Assembly: GCF_027568515.1 (NCBI RefSeq)
Contig: NZ_JANKZF010000006.1
Span: 204,623-268,622, forward strand
DNA length: 64,000 nucleotides
Origin: Arthrobacter sp. HY1533
GTDB lineage: Bacteria > Actinomycetota > Actinomycetes > Actinomycetales > Micrococcaceae
Reading direction: 5' to 3'
Both the position numbers and the translations under genes were made by a program. Under the pieces are notes generated by a model, which was given only the letters and a program-made list of their open reading frames with translations, had not been told where the DNA came from and did not search any database. Positions 37,135 through 45,326 of this stretch are shown here, one piece after another (position 1 is the stretch's first letter; every line of letters begins with the position of its first letter).

Positions 37135-37135
37135 C

Positions 37136-38242
37136 ATGGCCACCGTACTGACCGAACGCAAGCGCTCCGCGCTCACCCGCGGCCGCCTGCCCCGCTACAC
37201 GCCCTACGCAATTGCCGGCGGCGCCGTGGTGGTGGCCGCGGCGCTCATGTCCCTCATCGGCTTCAACGTCTTTGGCTGGGCAGTGCTCTCCGCGGTGCTC
37301 TTTGCCGCCGCCAACGTCACGGTCTCCGCCGCCGTCGAGGGCCGCCGCAAGGCCGTGGACAAGCTGGCCACCTCGCTCGTGGTGGGCGCGTTCCTCGTGG
37401 CCCTGCTGCCGCTGGTCTCGGTCATCTGGACCGTGCTGGCAAACGGCATCCCCGGGCTCCTGACCCCCGGCTTCCTGGGCACCTCAATGAACGGTGTGAC
37501 GGGCGCCGTCGACAACGCCTCAGTCACCAACGGGACCCCCGTGTTGGGCGGCGCCTACCACGCACTTGTGGGCTCGGTGCTGATCACCCTCTGGGCCACC
37601 CTGATCTCCGTTCCCGTGGGCCTGCTGACAGCCATCTACCTGGTGGAATACAGCGCCGGCAACAAGTTCTCCAAGGTCATCACCTTCCTGGTGGACGTCA
37701 TGACCGGCATCCCCTCGATCGTGGCAGGCCTGTTCGCGGCCGCCTTCTTCGCCATGATCCTGGGCCCCGGCACGAAGACGGGCTTCGTCGCCGCCGTCGC
37801 GCTTTCGGTGCTCATGATCCCCGTGGTGGTGCGCTCCAGCGAGGAAATGCTCAAGATCGTCCCGAACGAACTGCGCGAGGCCGCCTACGCACTGGGCGTC
37901 CGCAAGTGGCGCACCATCCTGAAGGTGGTCATTCCGACGGCGATCTCCGGCATCGCCTCCGGCGTCACCCTGGCAATCGCCCGCGTCATTGGCGAGACCG
38001 CCCCGCTGCTGGTCACGGCCGGATTCGCCACCAGCATCAACATGAACGTGTTTGCCGGCTGGATGTCCTCCCTGCCCACGTTCATCTACACGCAGATCAT
38101 GACGCCCACCTCGCCGTCGAACGCAGACCCGTCAACCCAGCGTGCCTGGGCCGCAGCCCTGCTGCTGATCATCCTTGTCATGCTCCTGAACCTCGGTGCC
38201 CGCCTCGTGGCCCGCATCTTTGCGCCGAAAACCGGCCGCTAA
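37136..38242 (+). CDS. pstA: Phosphate ABC transporter permease PstA
   Basis: A 368-residue permease, somewhat long because of an extra N-terminal pair of helices before the usual core. The EAA motif is [20 protein letters not shown] and the following helix [17 protein letters not shown] is typical of PstA. ATG 37136 lies 1 bp after the pstC stop, with CAGGAGCC upstream; earlier in-frame codons overlap pstC. Confidence 0.94.
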   Translation: MATVLTERKRSALTRGRLPRYTPYAIAGGAVVVAAALMSLIGFNVFGWAVLSAVLFAAANVTVSAAVEGRRKAVDKLATSLVVGAFLVALLPLVSVIWTVLANGIPGLLTPGFLGTSMNGVTGAVDNASVTNGTPVLGGAYHALVGSVLITLWATLISVPVGLLTAIYLVEYSAGNKFSKVITFLVDVMTGIPSIVAGLFAAAFFAMILGPGTKTGFVAAVALSVLMIPVVVRSSEEMLKIVPNELREAAYALGVRKWRTILKVVIPTAISGIASGVTLAIARVIGETAPLLVTAGFATSINMNVFAGWMSSLPTFIYTQIMTPTSPSNADPSTQRAWAAALLLIILVMLLNLGARLVARIFAPKTGR

Positions 38243-38267
38243 CTTTTTGCCAGAAGGAAAACCAGCT

Positions 38268-39047
38268 ATGTCCAAACGAATTGATGTCAGTGACCTGAAC
38301 GTCTACTACGGCGATTTCCGCGCCGTGGAAGACGTGAACATCACCATTGAAGCCAAGTCCGTCACCGCCTTCATTGGCCCCTCCGGCTGCGGCAAGTCCA
38401 CGTTCCTGCGCACCCTGAACCGCATGCACGAGGTCATCCCCGGCGCCCGCGTCGAGGGCAAGGTGCTGCTGGACGGCGACAACCTCTACGGCGACGGCGT
38501 TGACCCCGTGACCGTGCGCAGCCAGATCGGCATGGTGTTCCAGCGGCCCAACCCGTTCCCCACCATGAGCATCCGCGACAACGTGCTGGCCGGCGTCAAG
38601 CTCAACAGCCGCCGCATGCCCAAGTCCGACGCCGATGCGCTCGTGGAGAAGTCGCTGCGCGGCGCCAACCTGTGGAACGAGGTCAAGGACCGCCTCGAGA
38701 AGCCCGGCTCCGGCCTGTCCGGCGGCCAGCAGCAGCGCCTGTGCATTGCCCGCGCCATCGCCGTCTCACCCGAGGTCATCCTCATGGACGAGCCCTGCTC
38801 CGCCCTTGACCCCATCTCCACCCTGGCCATTGAGGACCTCATCAATGAGCTCAAGGACGAATACACGGTGGTCATCGTGACCCACAACATGCAGCAGGCA
38901 GCCCGCGTCTCCGACAAGACCGCCTTCTTCAACATTGCCGGGACCGGCAAGCCCGGCAAGCTCATCGAGTTCGCCGACACCACCACCATCTTCAACAACC
39001 CCTCCCAGAAGTCCACCGAAGACTACGTCTCCGGCCGCTTCGGATAA
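38268..39047 (+). CDS. pstB: Phosphate ABC transporter ATPase PstB
   Basis: The 259-residue ATP-binding subunit. Walker [10 protein letters not shown], the PstB-typical [14 protein letters not shown]-loop, signature [14 protein letters not shown], Walker [14 protein letters not shown] and the switch His in [13 protein letters not shown] are all present. AGAAGGAAAA precedes ATG 38268. It completes pstSCAB; phoU is not adjacent. Confidence 0.97.
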   Translation: MSKRIDVSDLNVYYGDFRAVEDVNITIEAKSVTAFIGPSGCGKSTFLRTLNRMHEVIPGARVEGKVLLDGDNLYGDGVDPVTVRSQIGMVFQRPNPFPTMSIRDNVLAGVKLNSRRMPKSDADALVEKSLRGANLWNEVKDRLEKPGSGLSGGQQQRLCIARAIAVSPEVILMDEPCSALDPISTLAIEDLINELKDEYTVVIVTHNMQQAARVSDKTAFFNIAGTGKPGKLIEFADTTTIFNNPSQKSTEDYVSGRFG

Positions 39048-39050
39048 CCA

Positions 39051-39072
39051 CCGGGCGGCGGGTATCGCCCGG
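39051..39072 (+). terminator. Small hairpin after pstB
   Basis: CCGGGCG (39051-39057) pairs with CGCCCGG (39066-39072); no T-run, so at best a weak terminator. Confidence 0.35.
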
Positions 39073-39137
39073 GACGCTCGCTGTCCAGTGTTACGGGGCT
39101 GTGAAGTGCCCAGATCCGCGGTGATTTGGGGCCGGGC

Positions 39138-39143
39138 TACGCT
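39138..39143 (+). promoter_or_regulatory. -10 element for leaderless MetE-like gene
   Basis: TACGCT ends six bases before the ATG at 39150; the same hexamer at the same distance precedes three other genes in the window. Confidence 0.55.
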
Positions 39144-39149
39144 GAAAAC

Positions 39150-40250
39150 ATGACCTCACTTCCCGCCGTCCGCGGCGCACACCTTGTTGGATCCATCAAC
39201 CAGCCCACCGCCGCAGACACCCTGGAGATCGTGGCCGAAAACCTCGGCGCCCACGCTGCCCGCATCCCTGACGGCGAGGTGGGGGAGCGCTTTCACTGGA
39301 TCCTGTTCCAGGGAACCCGCTTCGAGGCCGTTGACGGCCTGGGCCGCGTGCCGGGCGAACCGTTCATGGTCGCCGGCTTCGACCTGCGCAAGATCGTGCT
39401 GGACGGCACAGTGCCCGCCGCCGAGCTGAAGTTCGGGCCGCTGGGCTATGCCGAGGCCGCCCTGGCCAGCTATGCCGACTTCAAGGCGCTGCGTGATGCC
39501 GGCACCATCGCTGCGGGCACCCGCTTCCAGGTGGCCATCCCCTCGCCCATGGCGCCCCTGGGCTCCTATGTTGCCCCCGCCGACCAGGCCGCCGTCTACC
39601 CGGCCTACGCCGCCGCCATGGAACGCGAAATTGCCGAGATTGCCGCAGTCATCCCGGCGGCCGAGCTGTCCATCCAAATCGACCTGGCCGTCGAGTTCAG
39701 CCACATTGAAAAGGTGTCCGTCCGCGGCAACACCCCCGATTGCTGGTACGTGGAAGGCAACGACCCCTCCACGGAACAAATCATCGACGCCGCGACCACC
39801 ATGGCCGCCGCTGTTGCCGCCACCATCCCGGACGACGTGGAATTCGGCATCCACCTTTGCTACGGCGACGTGGCCGAGAAGCACTTCACGGAGCCCGCCG
39901 ACGCCGGCAACCTCACCGCCGTGGCGAACGCGCTTTCCGCCAAGATCTCCCGGCCCATCGGCTTCCTTCACCTGCCCGTGCCCATAGAGCGCGACGACGA
40001 CGCCTACTTCGCGCCGCTGGCCTCCCTGGCGCTGCACCCCGAAACGGAGCTGTTCCTGGGCCTGGTGCACCACGAGGACGGGGTTGCGGGTGCCATCAAG
40101 CGCATTGCGGCTGCCCGCCCGGCCGTCGCCACGGCAGGGCTGGCGGAGTTCGGCATCGCCACCGAGTGCGGCTTTGGCCGCGGACCGGCGGAGCGCACGG
40201 CCCCGCTGCTGCGCCTGCACGGGGACATCATCGCAGCCGCCAACGCCTGA
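39150..40250 (+). CDS. MetE-like (cobalamin-independent methionine synthase II-type) protein
   Basis: A 366-residue TIM-barrel-type protein. His235 and Cys237 in FGIHLCYGD and Cys340 in IATECGFGR are placed like the zinc ligands (HxC and a late Cys) of the C-terminal half of MetE, and RIPDGEVGER and IQIDLAVEF fit the barrel. The folate-binding N-terminal half of MetE is absent, so it is probably a methyltransferase or a lyase of the MetE/UROD-like group with another methyl donor. It is not in an operon with pst and has its own leaderless promoter. Function by analogy only. Confidence 0.65.
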   Translation: MTSLPAVRGAHLVGSINQPTAADTLEIVAENLGAHAARIPDGEVGERFHWILFQGTRFEAVDGLGRVPGEPFMVAGFDLRKIVLDGTVPAAELKFGPLGYAEAALASYADFKALRDAGTIAAGTRFQVAIPSPMAPLGSYVAPADQAAVYPAYAAAMEREIAEIAAVIPAAELSIQIDLAVEFSHIEKVSVRGNTPDCWYVEGNDPSTEQIIDAATTMAAAVAATIPDDVEFGIHLCYGDVAEKHFTEPADAGNLTAVANALSAKISRPIGFLHLPVPIERDDDAYFAPLASLALHPETELFLGLVHHEDGVAGAIKRIAAARPAVATAGLAEFGIATECGFGRGPAERTAPLLRLHGDIIAAANA

Positions 40251-40262
40251 TCCGTAGGTCAA

Positions 40263-40311
40263 CTCGCACTCCTTGCCCCATCCGGACCCTGGATTGGGCA
40301 AGGAGTGCGAG
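40263..40311. terminator. Bidirectional terminator
   Basis: The arms CTCGCACTCCTTGCCC (40263-40278) and its complement (40296-40311) pair perfectly, with four more pairs inside after a mismatch. It lies between the convergent MetE-like and pit genes. Confidence 0.8.
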
Positions 40312-40335
40312 CTCGCGCGGCGATTTAAGCCTGGA

Positions 40336-41346
40336 CTAGGTCAGGGGTGACAGGGCCAGGAAAAACAAGGCACCCAGCAGCAGGCAGGCAACCGGGGTGG
40401 CCAGCCAGGCTACGGCAATGCGGGTGAGCACGCGCCCGTTGACGGAGGCGAAGCGCTGGTTGGCGCCCGCACCCACAATGGCCGAGGTGACTGTGTGCGT
40501 GGTGGACAGCGGCATGTGCAGGCCGATCGCACCCACAAACAGCAGCCCCGCGCCCACCATCTGGGCCACAAAACCGCGCATGGGGTCAACCCGCACCAGG
40601 CGGTGGCCCATGGTGTGGGAGATCCGCCAGCCGCCGAACACCGTGCCGGCGGCCAGCAGCCCGGCCGTGAACAAGGGCACCCATACGGGAATCTCGCCGG
40701 CCCCCACGAAACCGGCGGCCACGAGGGCAAACAGGACAACCGCCGTCGTGCGCTGGCCGTCCTGGAGCCCGTGCCCAAAGGCGACGGCGGCACCGGCCAC
40801 CGACTGCAGCTGGCGCATCCGCCGGTTGACCATGCTCGGCGCCGTGTTCCGGACAGCCCAGGACGTGGGCTGGACGGCCAGGAAGGCCAGCACGAAGGCG
40901 ACGATGGGGGAGACCAGCAGGGGCAGCAGGACCAGTGTCAGCATGGTGGTGTTGATGCCGTCCAGGGGCGGGTGCCCAATGACGGCGGAGCCCAGGGAAG
41001 CGCCCACGAGCGCGCTGATCAGGGCATGGGTGGATGAGGACGGGTAGCCGCGCCACCACAGGTAGATGCCCCACAGGCAGGCGGCGATAAGTGCCGCCAG
41101 CAGCAGCACCAGGCCGTTGCGCCCCGGCGGGACCGTAAACAGCCTGTCGGCAAAGGCGGCCGTGAGGGCCACGCTGGCCAGTGCCCCCACGCAGTTGAAC
41201 ACGCCGGCCAGCAGGACGGCGAGCGAGGGAGTCAGTGCGCGCGTGCGAACCGAGAGCGCCACGGCGGCGGAGGCGTCACGGAAGCCGTTGAGGAACGCAA
41301 AAACCGCGGCGACGGCGATGACCGCGCCGAGCAGGAACCCCACCAA
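40336..41346 (-). CDS. pit: Inorganic phosphate transporter, Pit family
   Basis: Low-affinity, cation-coupled phosphate uptake. The 336 residues form about ten membrane helices. The two Pit repeats show as FLNGFRDASAAVALSV with GYPSSSTHALISALVG and, in the second half, VAFGHGLQDGQRT with HMPLSTTHTVTSAIVGAG. The start is TTG 41346 or GTG 41343, three to six bases after the DUF47 stop, with AAGGAG upstream. The DUF47 partner precedes it in the same operon. With pstSCAB 2 kb away, both phosphate systems lie together. Confidence 0.93.
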   Translation of the reverse strand: MVGFLLGAVIAVAAVFAFLNGFRDASAAVALSVRTRALTPSLAVLLAGVFNCVGALASVALTAAFADRLFTVPPGRNGLVLLLAALIAACLWGIYLWWRGYPSSSTHALISALVGASLGSAVIGHPPLDGINTTMLTLVLLPLLVSPIVAFVLAFLAVQPTSWAVRNTAPSMVNRRMRQLQSVAGAAVAFGHGLQDGQRTTAVVLFALVAAGFVGAGEIPVWVPLFTAGLLAAGTVFGGWRISHTMGHRLVRVDPMRGFVAQMVGAGLLFVGAIGLHMPLSTTHTVTSAIVGAGANQRFASVNGRVLTRIAVAWLATPVACLLLGALFFLALSPLT

Positions 41347-41348
41347 GG

Positions 41349-41969
41349 TCAGGACTCCTTGACGATGATGCTGCCCACCTGCGTGGCCACCATGCGCATC
41401 TGGCGGCTGGCTGCGGCCAACTGGCCGGCAAGGTTGCTGTACTTGGCAAACGTTGAGGGGCTGTGGGCGTCCAGGAGCTCGGCCACGATGACACGGTGGG
41501 TGTGGTCGGCCCGCTTGGACAGGCGCAGGACCTCCAGCCAGTAGTCCTCCAGGCTGTCGAGGTCGTTGAGGGCCTTCATGGCCGCGGCTGTCAGCTCGGC
41601 CTGGCGGGAGAGGATTTCCAGCTGGTCGCTGACGCGGGTGGGGATGCGGTCCAGCGTGTAGAGCTCAATGACCTCCCCGGCGCCCGTGAGCATTTCGGAG
41701 GTCTCGTTGAGCAGCTGGCCCAGCGCGTACATGTCCTCGCGTGGCAGCGGGTTGATGAAGCTGGTGCGCATGTTGGTCAGCAGCGTTGCAAAATCTGCCG
41801 TTGACGCGGCCTCGTGCCGGCGCAGCGATTCGGTGAGTGCGGCGAAGTCCCCGCGGCCCGCCCCGAGCAGTTCGGCCAGCGTCTGGGTGCCGGCCAGGAT
41901 GTGCTCGGACATGCGGGCCAGTGCCTGCAGCCCTGCCGTCTCCTGGGGGAAAAGTCGAAGCTTCACCAT
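41349..41969 (-). CDS. DUF47 (PhoU-like) Pit accessory protein
   Basis: A 206-residue all-helical, PhoU-like protein of the DUF47 family, which usually accompanies Pit transporters and is needed for their activity. Amphipathic helices are seen throughout (for example AALTESLRRHEAASTADFAT, LDSLEDYWLEVLRLSKRAD). ATG 41969 gives the common MVKLRLFPQE start, with AAAGG upstream; the frame from 42020 is less likely. Confidence 0.9.
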   Translation of the reverse strand: MVKLRLFPQETAGLQALARMSEHILAGTQTLAELLGAGRGDFAALTESLRRHEAASTADFATLLTNMRTSFINPLPREDMYALGQLLNETSEMLTGAGEVIELYTLDRIPTRVSDQLEILSRQAELTAAAMKALNDLDSLEDYWLEVLRLSKRADHTHRVIVAELLDAHSPSTFAKYSNLAGQLAAASRQMRMVATQVGSIIVKES

Positions 41970-42026
41970 GGGGCCTTTGCGATAGCGGATTCCAGCAGGT
42001 TCCGGGTGGTTCCAGGGCATAAAAGT

Positions 42027-42110
42027 GGTGTCGAACCGGGAGCGCCTCTCGGCACTGGGCCGCTCGAAGCGGCTATAAAATGGAGCCCGGGGGTTCCACG
42101 GTTCGACACC
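42027..42110. repeat. Structured intergenic element with 12-bp inverted arms
   Basis: GGTGTCGAACCG (42027-42038) and CGGTTCGACACC (42099-42110) are perfect inverted arms. Between them a second hairpin, GCCGCT-CGA-AGCGGC (42059-42073), can form. No gene lies in 41970-42171; the element could be a terminator for the hypothetical gene or a small non-autonomous repeat. Confidence 0.5.
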
Positions 42111-42171
42111 GCTTTCAGTCTTCTACGTCCTGCCCCGGCTGTCAACTGGAGCCGTTTTTGCGGGCCTTGTG

Positions 42172-42819
42172 CTAGTCCAATTCACCCTTGCGCCACGACT
42201 TCGCGGCACCCTCCAGGTCCTCCGCCGTGCGGACCAGTTGGTGGGCTTTTTTGGTCAGCGCGGAGGCGTGCTCGGAGTGTGCCGCCTCCCGCTCCACGGC
42301 CATGGTTGCCTGGCCCAGGGCCACGACGCGGCAGAACGCGGCGGAACGGTCAAGCGCAACGTCGAAGTCGCCGTCGAACGCGCCGGACAGGATGGCGTTG
42401 GCCATGGTGGTGATTTCCTCGGCGCCGGGAGGCTCGGCCACGCCGGCCACCGCGTTGGCCACCTGGGCCTTCTGCTGGCCCGCGCGGAAGAAGACGCTGA
42501 TGCCCTCGGGGTCCTGCAGGGTTGCGGCTCGCAGGGCGTACAGGCGCCACAGGGCGCCGGGCAGGGAACGGGCGGGGCTCGCGGCCCACATCTCGGCGAT
42601 GGCCTCAAGGCCCTGCTTGTCCGCAAGCTTGACCAGGCGCTTGGTGACCTCGGGGTCATTGCTGGCGCGGCCGCTGTTCACCAGGGCCCGGGCAGCAAGG
42701 TGCGCTGCCTCGGAGACGCGGGCCGGGTCCGTGCCGCCCGCGAACGGCTCAAAATCGGCGGGTGCAAAGGGCACCGGCTTGTGGGGGCGGGGAGCGCTGG
42801 CGGCTGGTCGATCGTTCAT
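42172..42819 (-). CDS. Conserved actinobacterial-type hypothetical protein
   Basis: A 215-residue soluble, mostly helical protein, acidic, with Ala-rich helices (SEAAHLAARALVNSGRASND, PGALWRLYALRAATL, AALGQATMAVEREAAHSE-like segments). No signal peptide, membrane helix or catalytic motif is seen. A leaderless -10 box precedes it. I do not recognise a function. Confidence 0.75.
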   Translation of the reverse strand: MNDRPAASAPRPHKPVPFAPADFEPFAGGTDPARVSEAAHLAARALVNSGRASNDPEVTKRLVKLADKQGLEAIAEMWAASPARSLPGALWRLYALRAATLQDPEGISVFFRAGQQKAQVANAVAGVAEPPGAEEITTMANAILSGAFDGDFDVALDRSAAFCRVVALGQATMAVEREAAHSEHASALTKKAHQLVRTAEDLEGAAKSWRKGELD

Positions 42820-42825
42820 GAGACG

Positions 42826-42831
42826 ACACTA
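42826..42831 (-). promoter_or_regulatory. -10 element for leaderless hypothetical gene
   Basis: TAGTGT on the minus strand ends six bases before the ATG at 42819. The rest of 42832-42955 holds no gene. Confidence 0.5.
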
Positions 42832-42955
42832 CCCCCGCTGCCGTGCCGGGTCGAGGGAACTGGCGGGCGGCACGACAAATCCGTGGACCGCCCGCAGCGG
42901 CAGCGATGGGCGGCATGGCGCGGGACGGGAGGTGCTCCTCCTCGGTGCGGCGCAA

Positions 42956-42986
42956 TTGCATTCTGTGCCGTACCGTGCGGTAGTCT
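42956..42986 (+). promoter_or_regulatory. Possible promoter of the tRNA-Lys gene
   Basis: TTGCAT (42956-42961) and TAGTCT (42981-42986) with a rather long 19-bp spacer; predicted start about 50 bp before the tRNA. Confidence 0.4.
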
Positions 42987-43041
42987 GATATGCGTCAACT
43001 TTGCAAGGGTGGGGACACCTTTTGGAAGCTGGCAACAGGTC

Positions 43042-43114
43042 GGGCCTTTAGCTCAGTTGGTAGAGCATCGGACTTTTAATCCGTGGGTCATGGGTTCGAG
43101 CCCCATAGGGCCCA
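43042..43114 (+). tRNA. tRNA-Lys (anticodon TTT)
   Basis: A full cloverleaf of 73 nt. Acceptor GGGCCTT pairs with AGGGCCC (one G-U), the D arm is GCTC-AGTTGGTA-GAGC, the anticodon loop is CTTTTAA with TTT at 43075-43077, and the T arm is ATGGG-TTCGAGC-CCCAT. The discriminator is A and CCA is not encoded. The first anticodon-stem pair is U-U. A strong terminator follows. Confidence 0.97.
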
Positions 43115-43123
43115 CCGCTATAG

Positions 43124-43171
43124 CCGCAGGCCGGCACCATGAACCATGGTGCCGGACTGCGGTTCTTTTTT
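43124..43171 (+). terminator. Intrinsic terminator of tRNA-Lys
   Basis: CCGCAG-G-CCGGCACCATG (43124-43141) pairs with CATGGTGCCGG-A-CTGCGG (43145-43162) with one mismatch, followed by TTCTTTTTT: the clearest rho-independent terminator in the window. Confidence 0.9.
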
Positions 43172-43231
43172 GTTTCACCCGGCAGTAACGGTGAAATGCT
43201 CAGCTCCGGTGCAGGATGGCAAAATGGAGCC

Positions 43232-44065
43232 ATGACAACCAACGCCCCCGCACTTGCCCTGACCATCGCCGGCTCCGAAGCGACTGGCGGTGCCGGTGCC
43301 CAGGCCGACCTCAAGACGTTCCAGGAACTGGGCGTCTTCGGCATTGTGAACCTGACCTGCATTGTCTCCTTTGACCCCAAGGACAACTGGAACCACCGCT
43401 TCGTGCCCGTGGACCAGCAGGTCATTGCCGACCAGCTGGAAGCCACCACGGCCGCCTACGGCGCAAACTCCGGTGCCCCCACCACGCTTGAGACGGTCAA
43501 GATTGGCATGCTGGGCAGCCCGGCCACCATCAGCACAGTGGAAACCGCACTGAAAAATGCCGCATTCAAGCACATCGTGCTGGACCCGGTGCTGATCTGC
43601 AAGGGCCAGGAGCCCGGCCACGCGCTGGACACCGACCAGGCGCTCAAGGCGCAGATCCTGCCGCTGGCCACCTTTGTCACGCCCAACCACTTCGAGGCCG
43701 AGTCACTCTCCGGCCTGGCCATCAACAATGTCGAGGACCTGAAGGCTGCGGCCCGCAAGATCCATGAAATCAGCGGTGCGGCGGTTCTCGCCAAGGGCGG
43801 GGTGCGGCTGGAAGGCGGCGACGCCGTCGACGTTTTCTTTGACGGTGAAACCCTCGAGGTCCTGTCCTCCCCGAAGGTTGGCGAGGTGGCTGTTTCCGGC
43901 GCCGGCTGCTCCCTGGCCGCCGCCGTCACGGCCGAGCTGGCCAAGGGCGCCACCCCGCTGGAGGCCGCCCGCACGGCCAAGGCATTTGTCACCGAGGGCA
44001 TCAAGAACCGCGTCACCTCCGGCGCCCCGTTCACGGCCCTGTGGCAGGGCGGCGCAGCCTCCTGA
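43232..44065 (+). CDS. pdxK: PdxK/ThiD-type kinase (pyridoxine or hydroxymethylpyrimidine kinase)
   Basis: A 277-residue ribokinase-superfamily kinase of vitamin B6 or thiamine salvage. The N-terminus [21 protein letters not shown] is the ThiD/PdxK signature. [21 protein letters not shown] holds the anion hole with Cys in the GAGC motif, as in ThiD-like pyridoxal kinases of Firmicutes. ATG 43232 was chosen because the signature follows; CAAAAT six bases upstream could be a leaderless -10. No thi or pdx genes are adjacent, so pyridoxine versus HMP cannot be decided. Confidence 0.82.
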   Translation: MTTNAPALALTIAGSEATGGAGAQADLKTFQELGVFGIVNLTCIVSFDPKDNWNHRFVPVDQQVIADQLEATTAAYGANSGAPTTLETVKIGMLGSPATISTVETALKNAAFKHIVLDPVLICKGQEPGHALDTDQALKAQILPLATFVTPNHFEAESLSGLAINNVEDLKAAARKIHEISGAAVLAKGGVRLEGGDAVDVFFDGETLEVLSSPKVGEVAVSGAGCSLAAAVTAELAKGATPLEAARTAKAFVTEGIKNRVTSGAPFTALWQGGAAS

Positions 44066-44130
44066 AATAGGGCAGAAAGGCTGGTGCCGGAGCTGTTGCC
44101 AGCGCCAGCCTCGTGTGCCAAGCTCACCTT

Positions 44131-44466
44131 ATGAGTGTGAATGAAGCCCTGGAAGCAGACCCCTTCGACGCCTCGGTGCGCATGGCCCGCAACGATGCCC
44201 GCCACCGCTATGAACTCCACATGGGGGATGAACTGGCGGTCATCATCGTTTTCAAGGACCTGCCCGGGCACATCGACCTCATCCACACTGTCAGCCAGCC
44301 GGGTTTCGAGGGGCGGGGGCTGGCCAAGGTCCTGGTCCGCTACGCGCTCGATGACGTGGTGGCCGCCGGCAAGCGCATCATCCCGCATTGCCCCTATGTG
44401 CGGCGCTTCCTGGGCCAGCACCCGGAACCTTATGTGCAATACACGGACTACCCGGAGGAATCCTAG
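44131..44466 (+). CDS. Small GNAT-like acetyltransferase (YidJ type)
   Basis: A 111-residue, minimal GNAT domain: the acetyl-CoA loop FEGRGLAKVLVRYALD is followed by RIIPHCPYVRRFLGQHPE, the usual end of the YidJ/GTLF3B group. There is no Shine-Dalgarno sequence; CAAGCT six bases before ATG 44131 may be a weak -10. The substrate is unknown. It abuts the following SDR gene without a gap, suggesting co-transcription. Confidence 0.82.
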   Translation: MSVNEALEADPFDASVRMARNDARHRYELHMGDELAVIIVFKDLPGHIDLIHTVSQPGFEGRGLAKVLVRYALDDVVAAGKRIIPHCPYVRRFLGQHPEPYVQYTDYPEES

Positions 44467-45228
44467 GTGGTTCGCCCTCTCGCACTGGTCACGGGCGCCA
44501 CGTCCGGGCTCGGTGCCGAGTTTGCCCAGCAGCTGGGCCGCGCGCAGCACGACCTGGTGCTTGTTGCCCGCGACGCCCAGCGCCTCGAGGCCAAGGCGGT
44601 GCGGCTGCGCAATGACTTTGGCATTGACGTCCAGGTCCTGCCTGCGGACCTGGTGACGGACGACGGCGTTGCCTCCGTGGCCGCCCGGCTTGTGGACCCT
44701 GCCGTCCCCGTCTCCGTGCTGGTCAACAACGCCGGTTTCAGCCTGGTGAAGGCCTTTGAGAAGAATTCCGTCCAGGAGGAGGCCGCACACCTGCGCATCC
44801 TGGTCCAGACGCCCTTGGAACTGAGCCATGCGGCCCTTCCCGGCATGCTGAAACGGGGCTGCGGGCGCATTATCAATGTCTCCAGCGTCTCCGCGTTCAT
44901 TCCGCGCGGAAGCTACGGGGCGGCCAAGGCGTGGGGCGTCAGCTTCAGCCGCTTCGCCAATCTGCGCTACGGCCCGGGCGGGGTCAAGGTCACGGCCGTG
45001 TGCCCGGGCTTTGTGCACACCGAATTCCATGAACGCATGGGCGCCAACATGGGCGCAGTGAAGCCCTGGATGTGGCTGAACGCCGAGCAGGTGGTTCGCG
45101 AGGGCCTGGCCGACAACGCGGCCGGCAAGGCGGTCTCCATCCCGTCCCGGCGATACAGGGTGCTCATGGCGGCCAGCCGCCTTGTTCCTGACCGGTTGTC
45201 GGCCGCGGCAGGCAACCGCGGCCGCTGA
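44467..45228 (+). CDS. Short-chain dehydrogenase/reductase
   Basis: A 253-residue classical SDR: cofactor loop TGATSGLG (9-16), NNAG (87-90), catalytic Ser near 140 and Tyr150/Lys154 in SYGAAK. Arg35 after the second strand favours NADP(H). The GTG start is directly after the GNAT stop (TAGGTG). Reads as a DltE-like oxidoreductase; the substrate is unknown. Confidence 0.88.
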   Translation: MVRPLALVTGATSGLGAEFAQQLGRAQHDLVLVARDAQRLEAKAVRLRNDFGIDVQVLPADLVTDDGVASVAARLVDPAVPVSVLVNNAGFSLVKAFEKNSVQEEAAHLRILVQTPLELSHAALPGMLKRGCGRIINVSSVSAFIPRGSYGAAKAWGVSFSRFANLRYGPGGVKVTAVCPGFVHTEFHERMGANMGAVKPWMWLNAEQVVREGLADNAAGKAVSIPSRRYRVLMAASRLVPDRLSAAAGNRGR

Positions 45229-45256
45229 ATTCCCCGCGTCCGCAACCCCGTGTGGG

Positions 45257-45308
45257 TGCCAAAAGGGTGGGGGCGCATGCCATTGCATGCGCCCCCACCC
45301 TTTTGGCA
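45257..45308. terminator. Bidirectional terminator, 24-bp perfect stem
   Basis: The arms 45257-45280 and 45285-45308 are fully complementary around CATT, with AAAA/TTTT in the stem. It separates the convergent SDR and proP genes. Confidence 0.9.
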
Positions 45309-45326
45309 ATCGTGCTGCCGTGCCTG

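Noticed and set aside
43456..45309. A 617-codon open frame on the minus strand
   Set aside because: Antisense to three plus-strand genes and read through a strong terminator; no recognisable protein.
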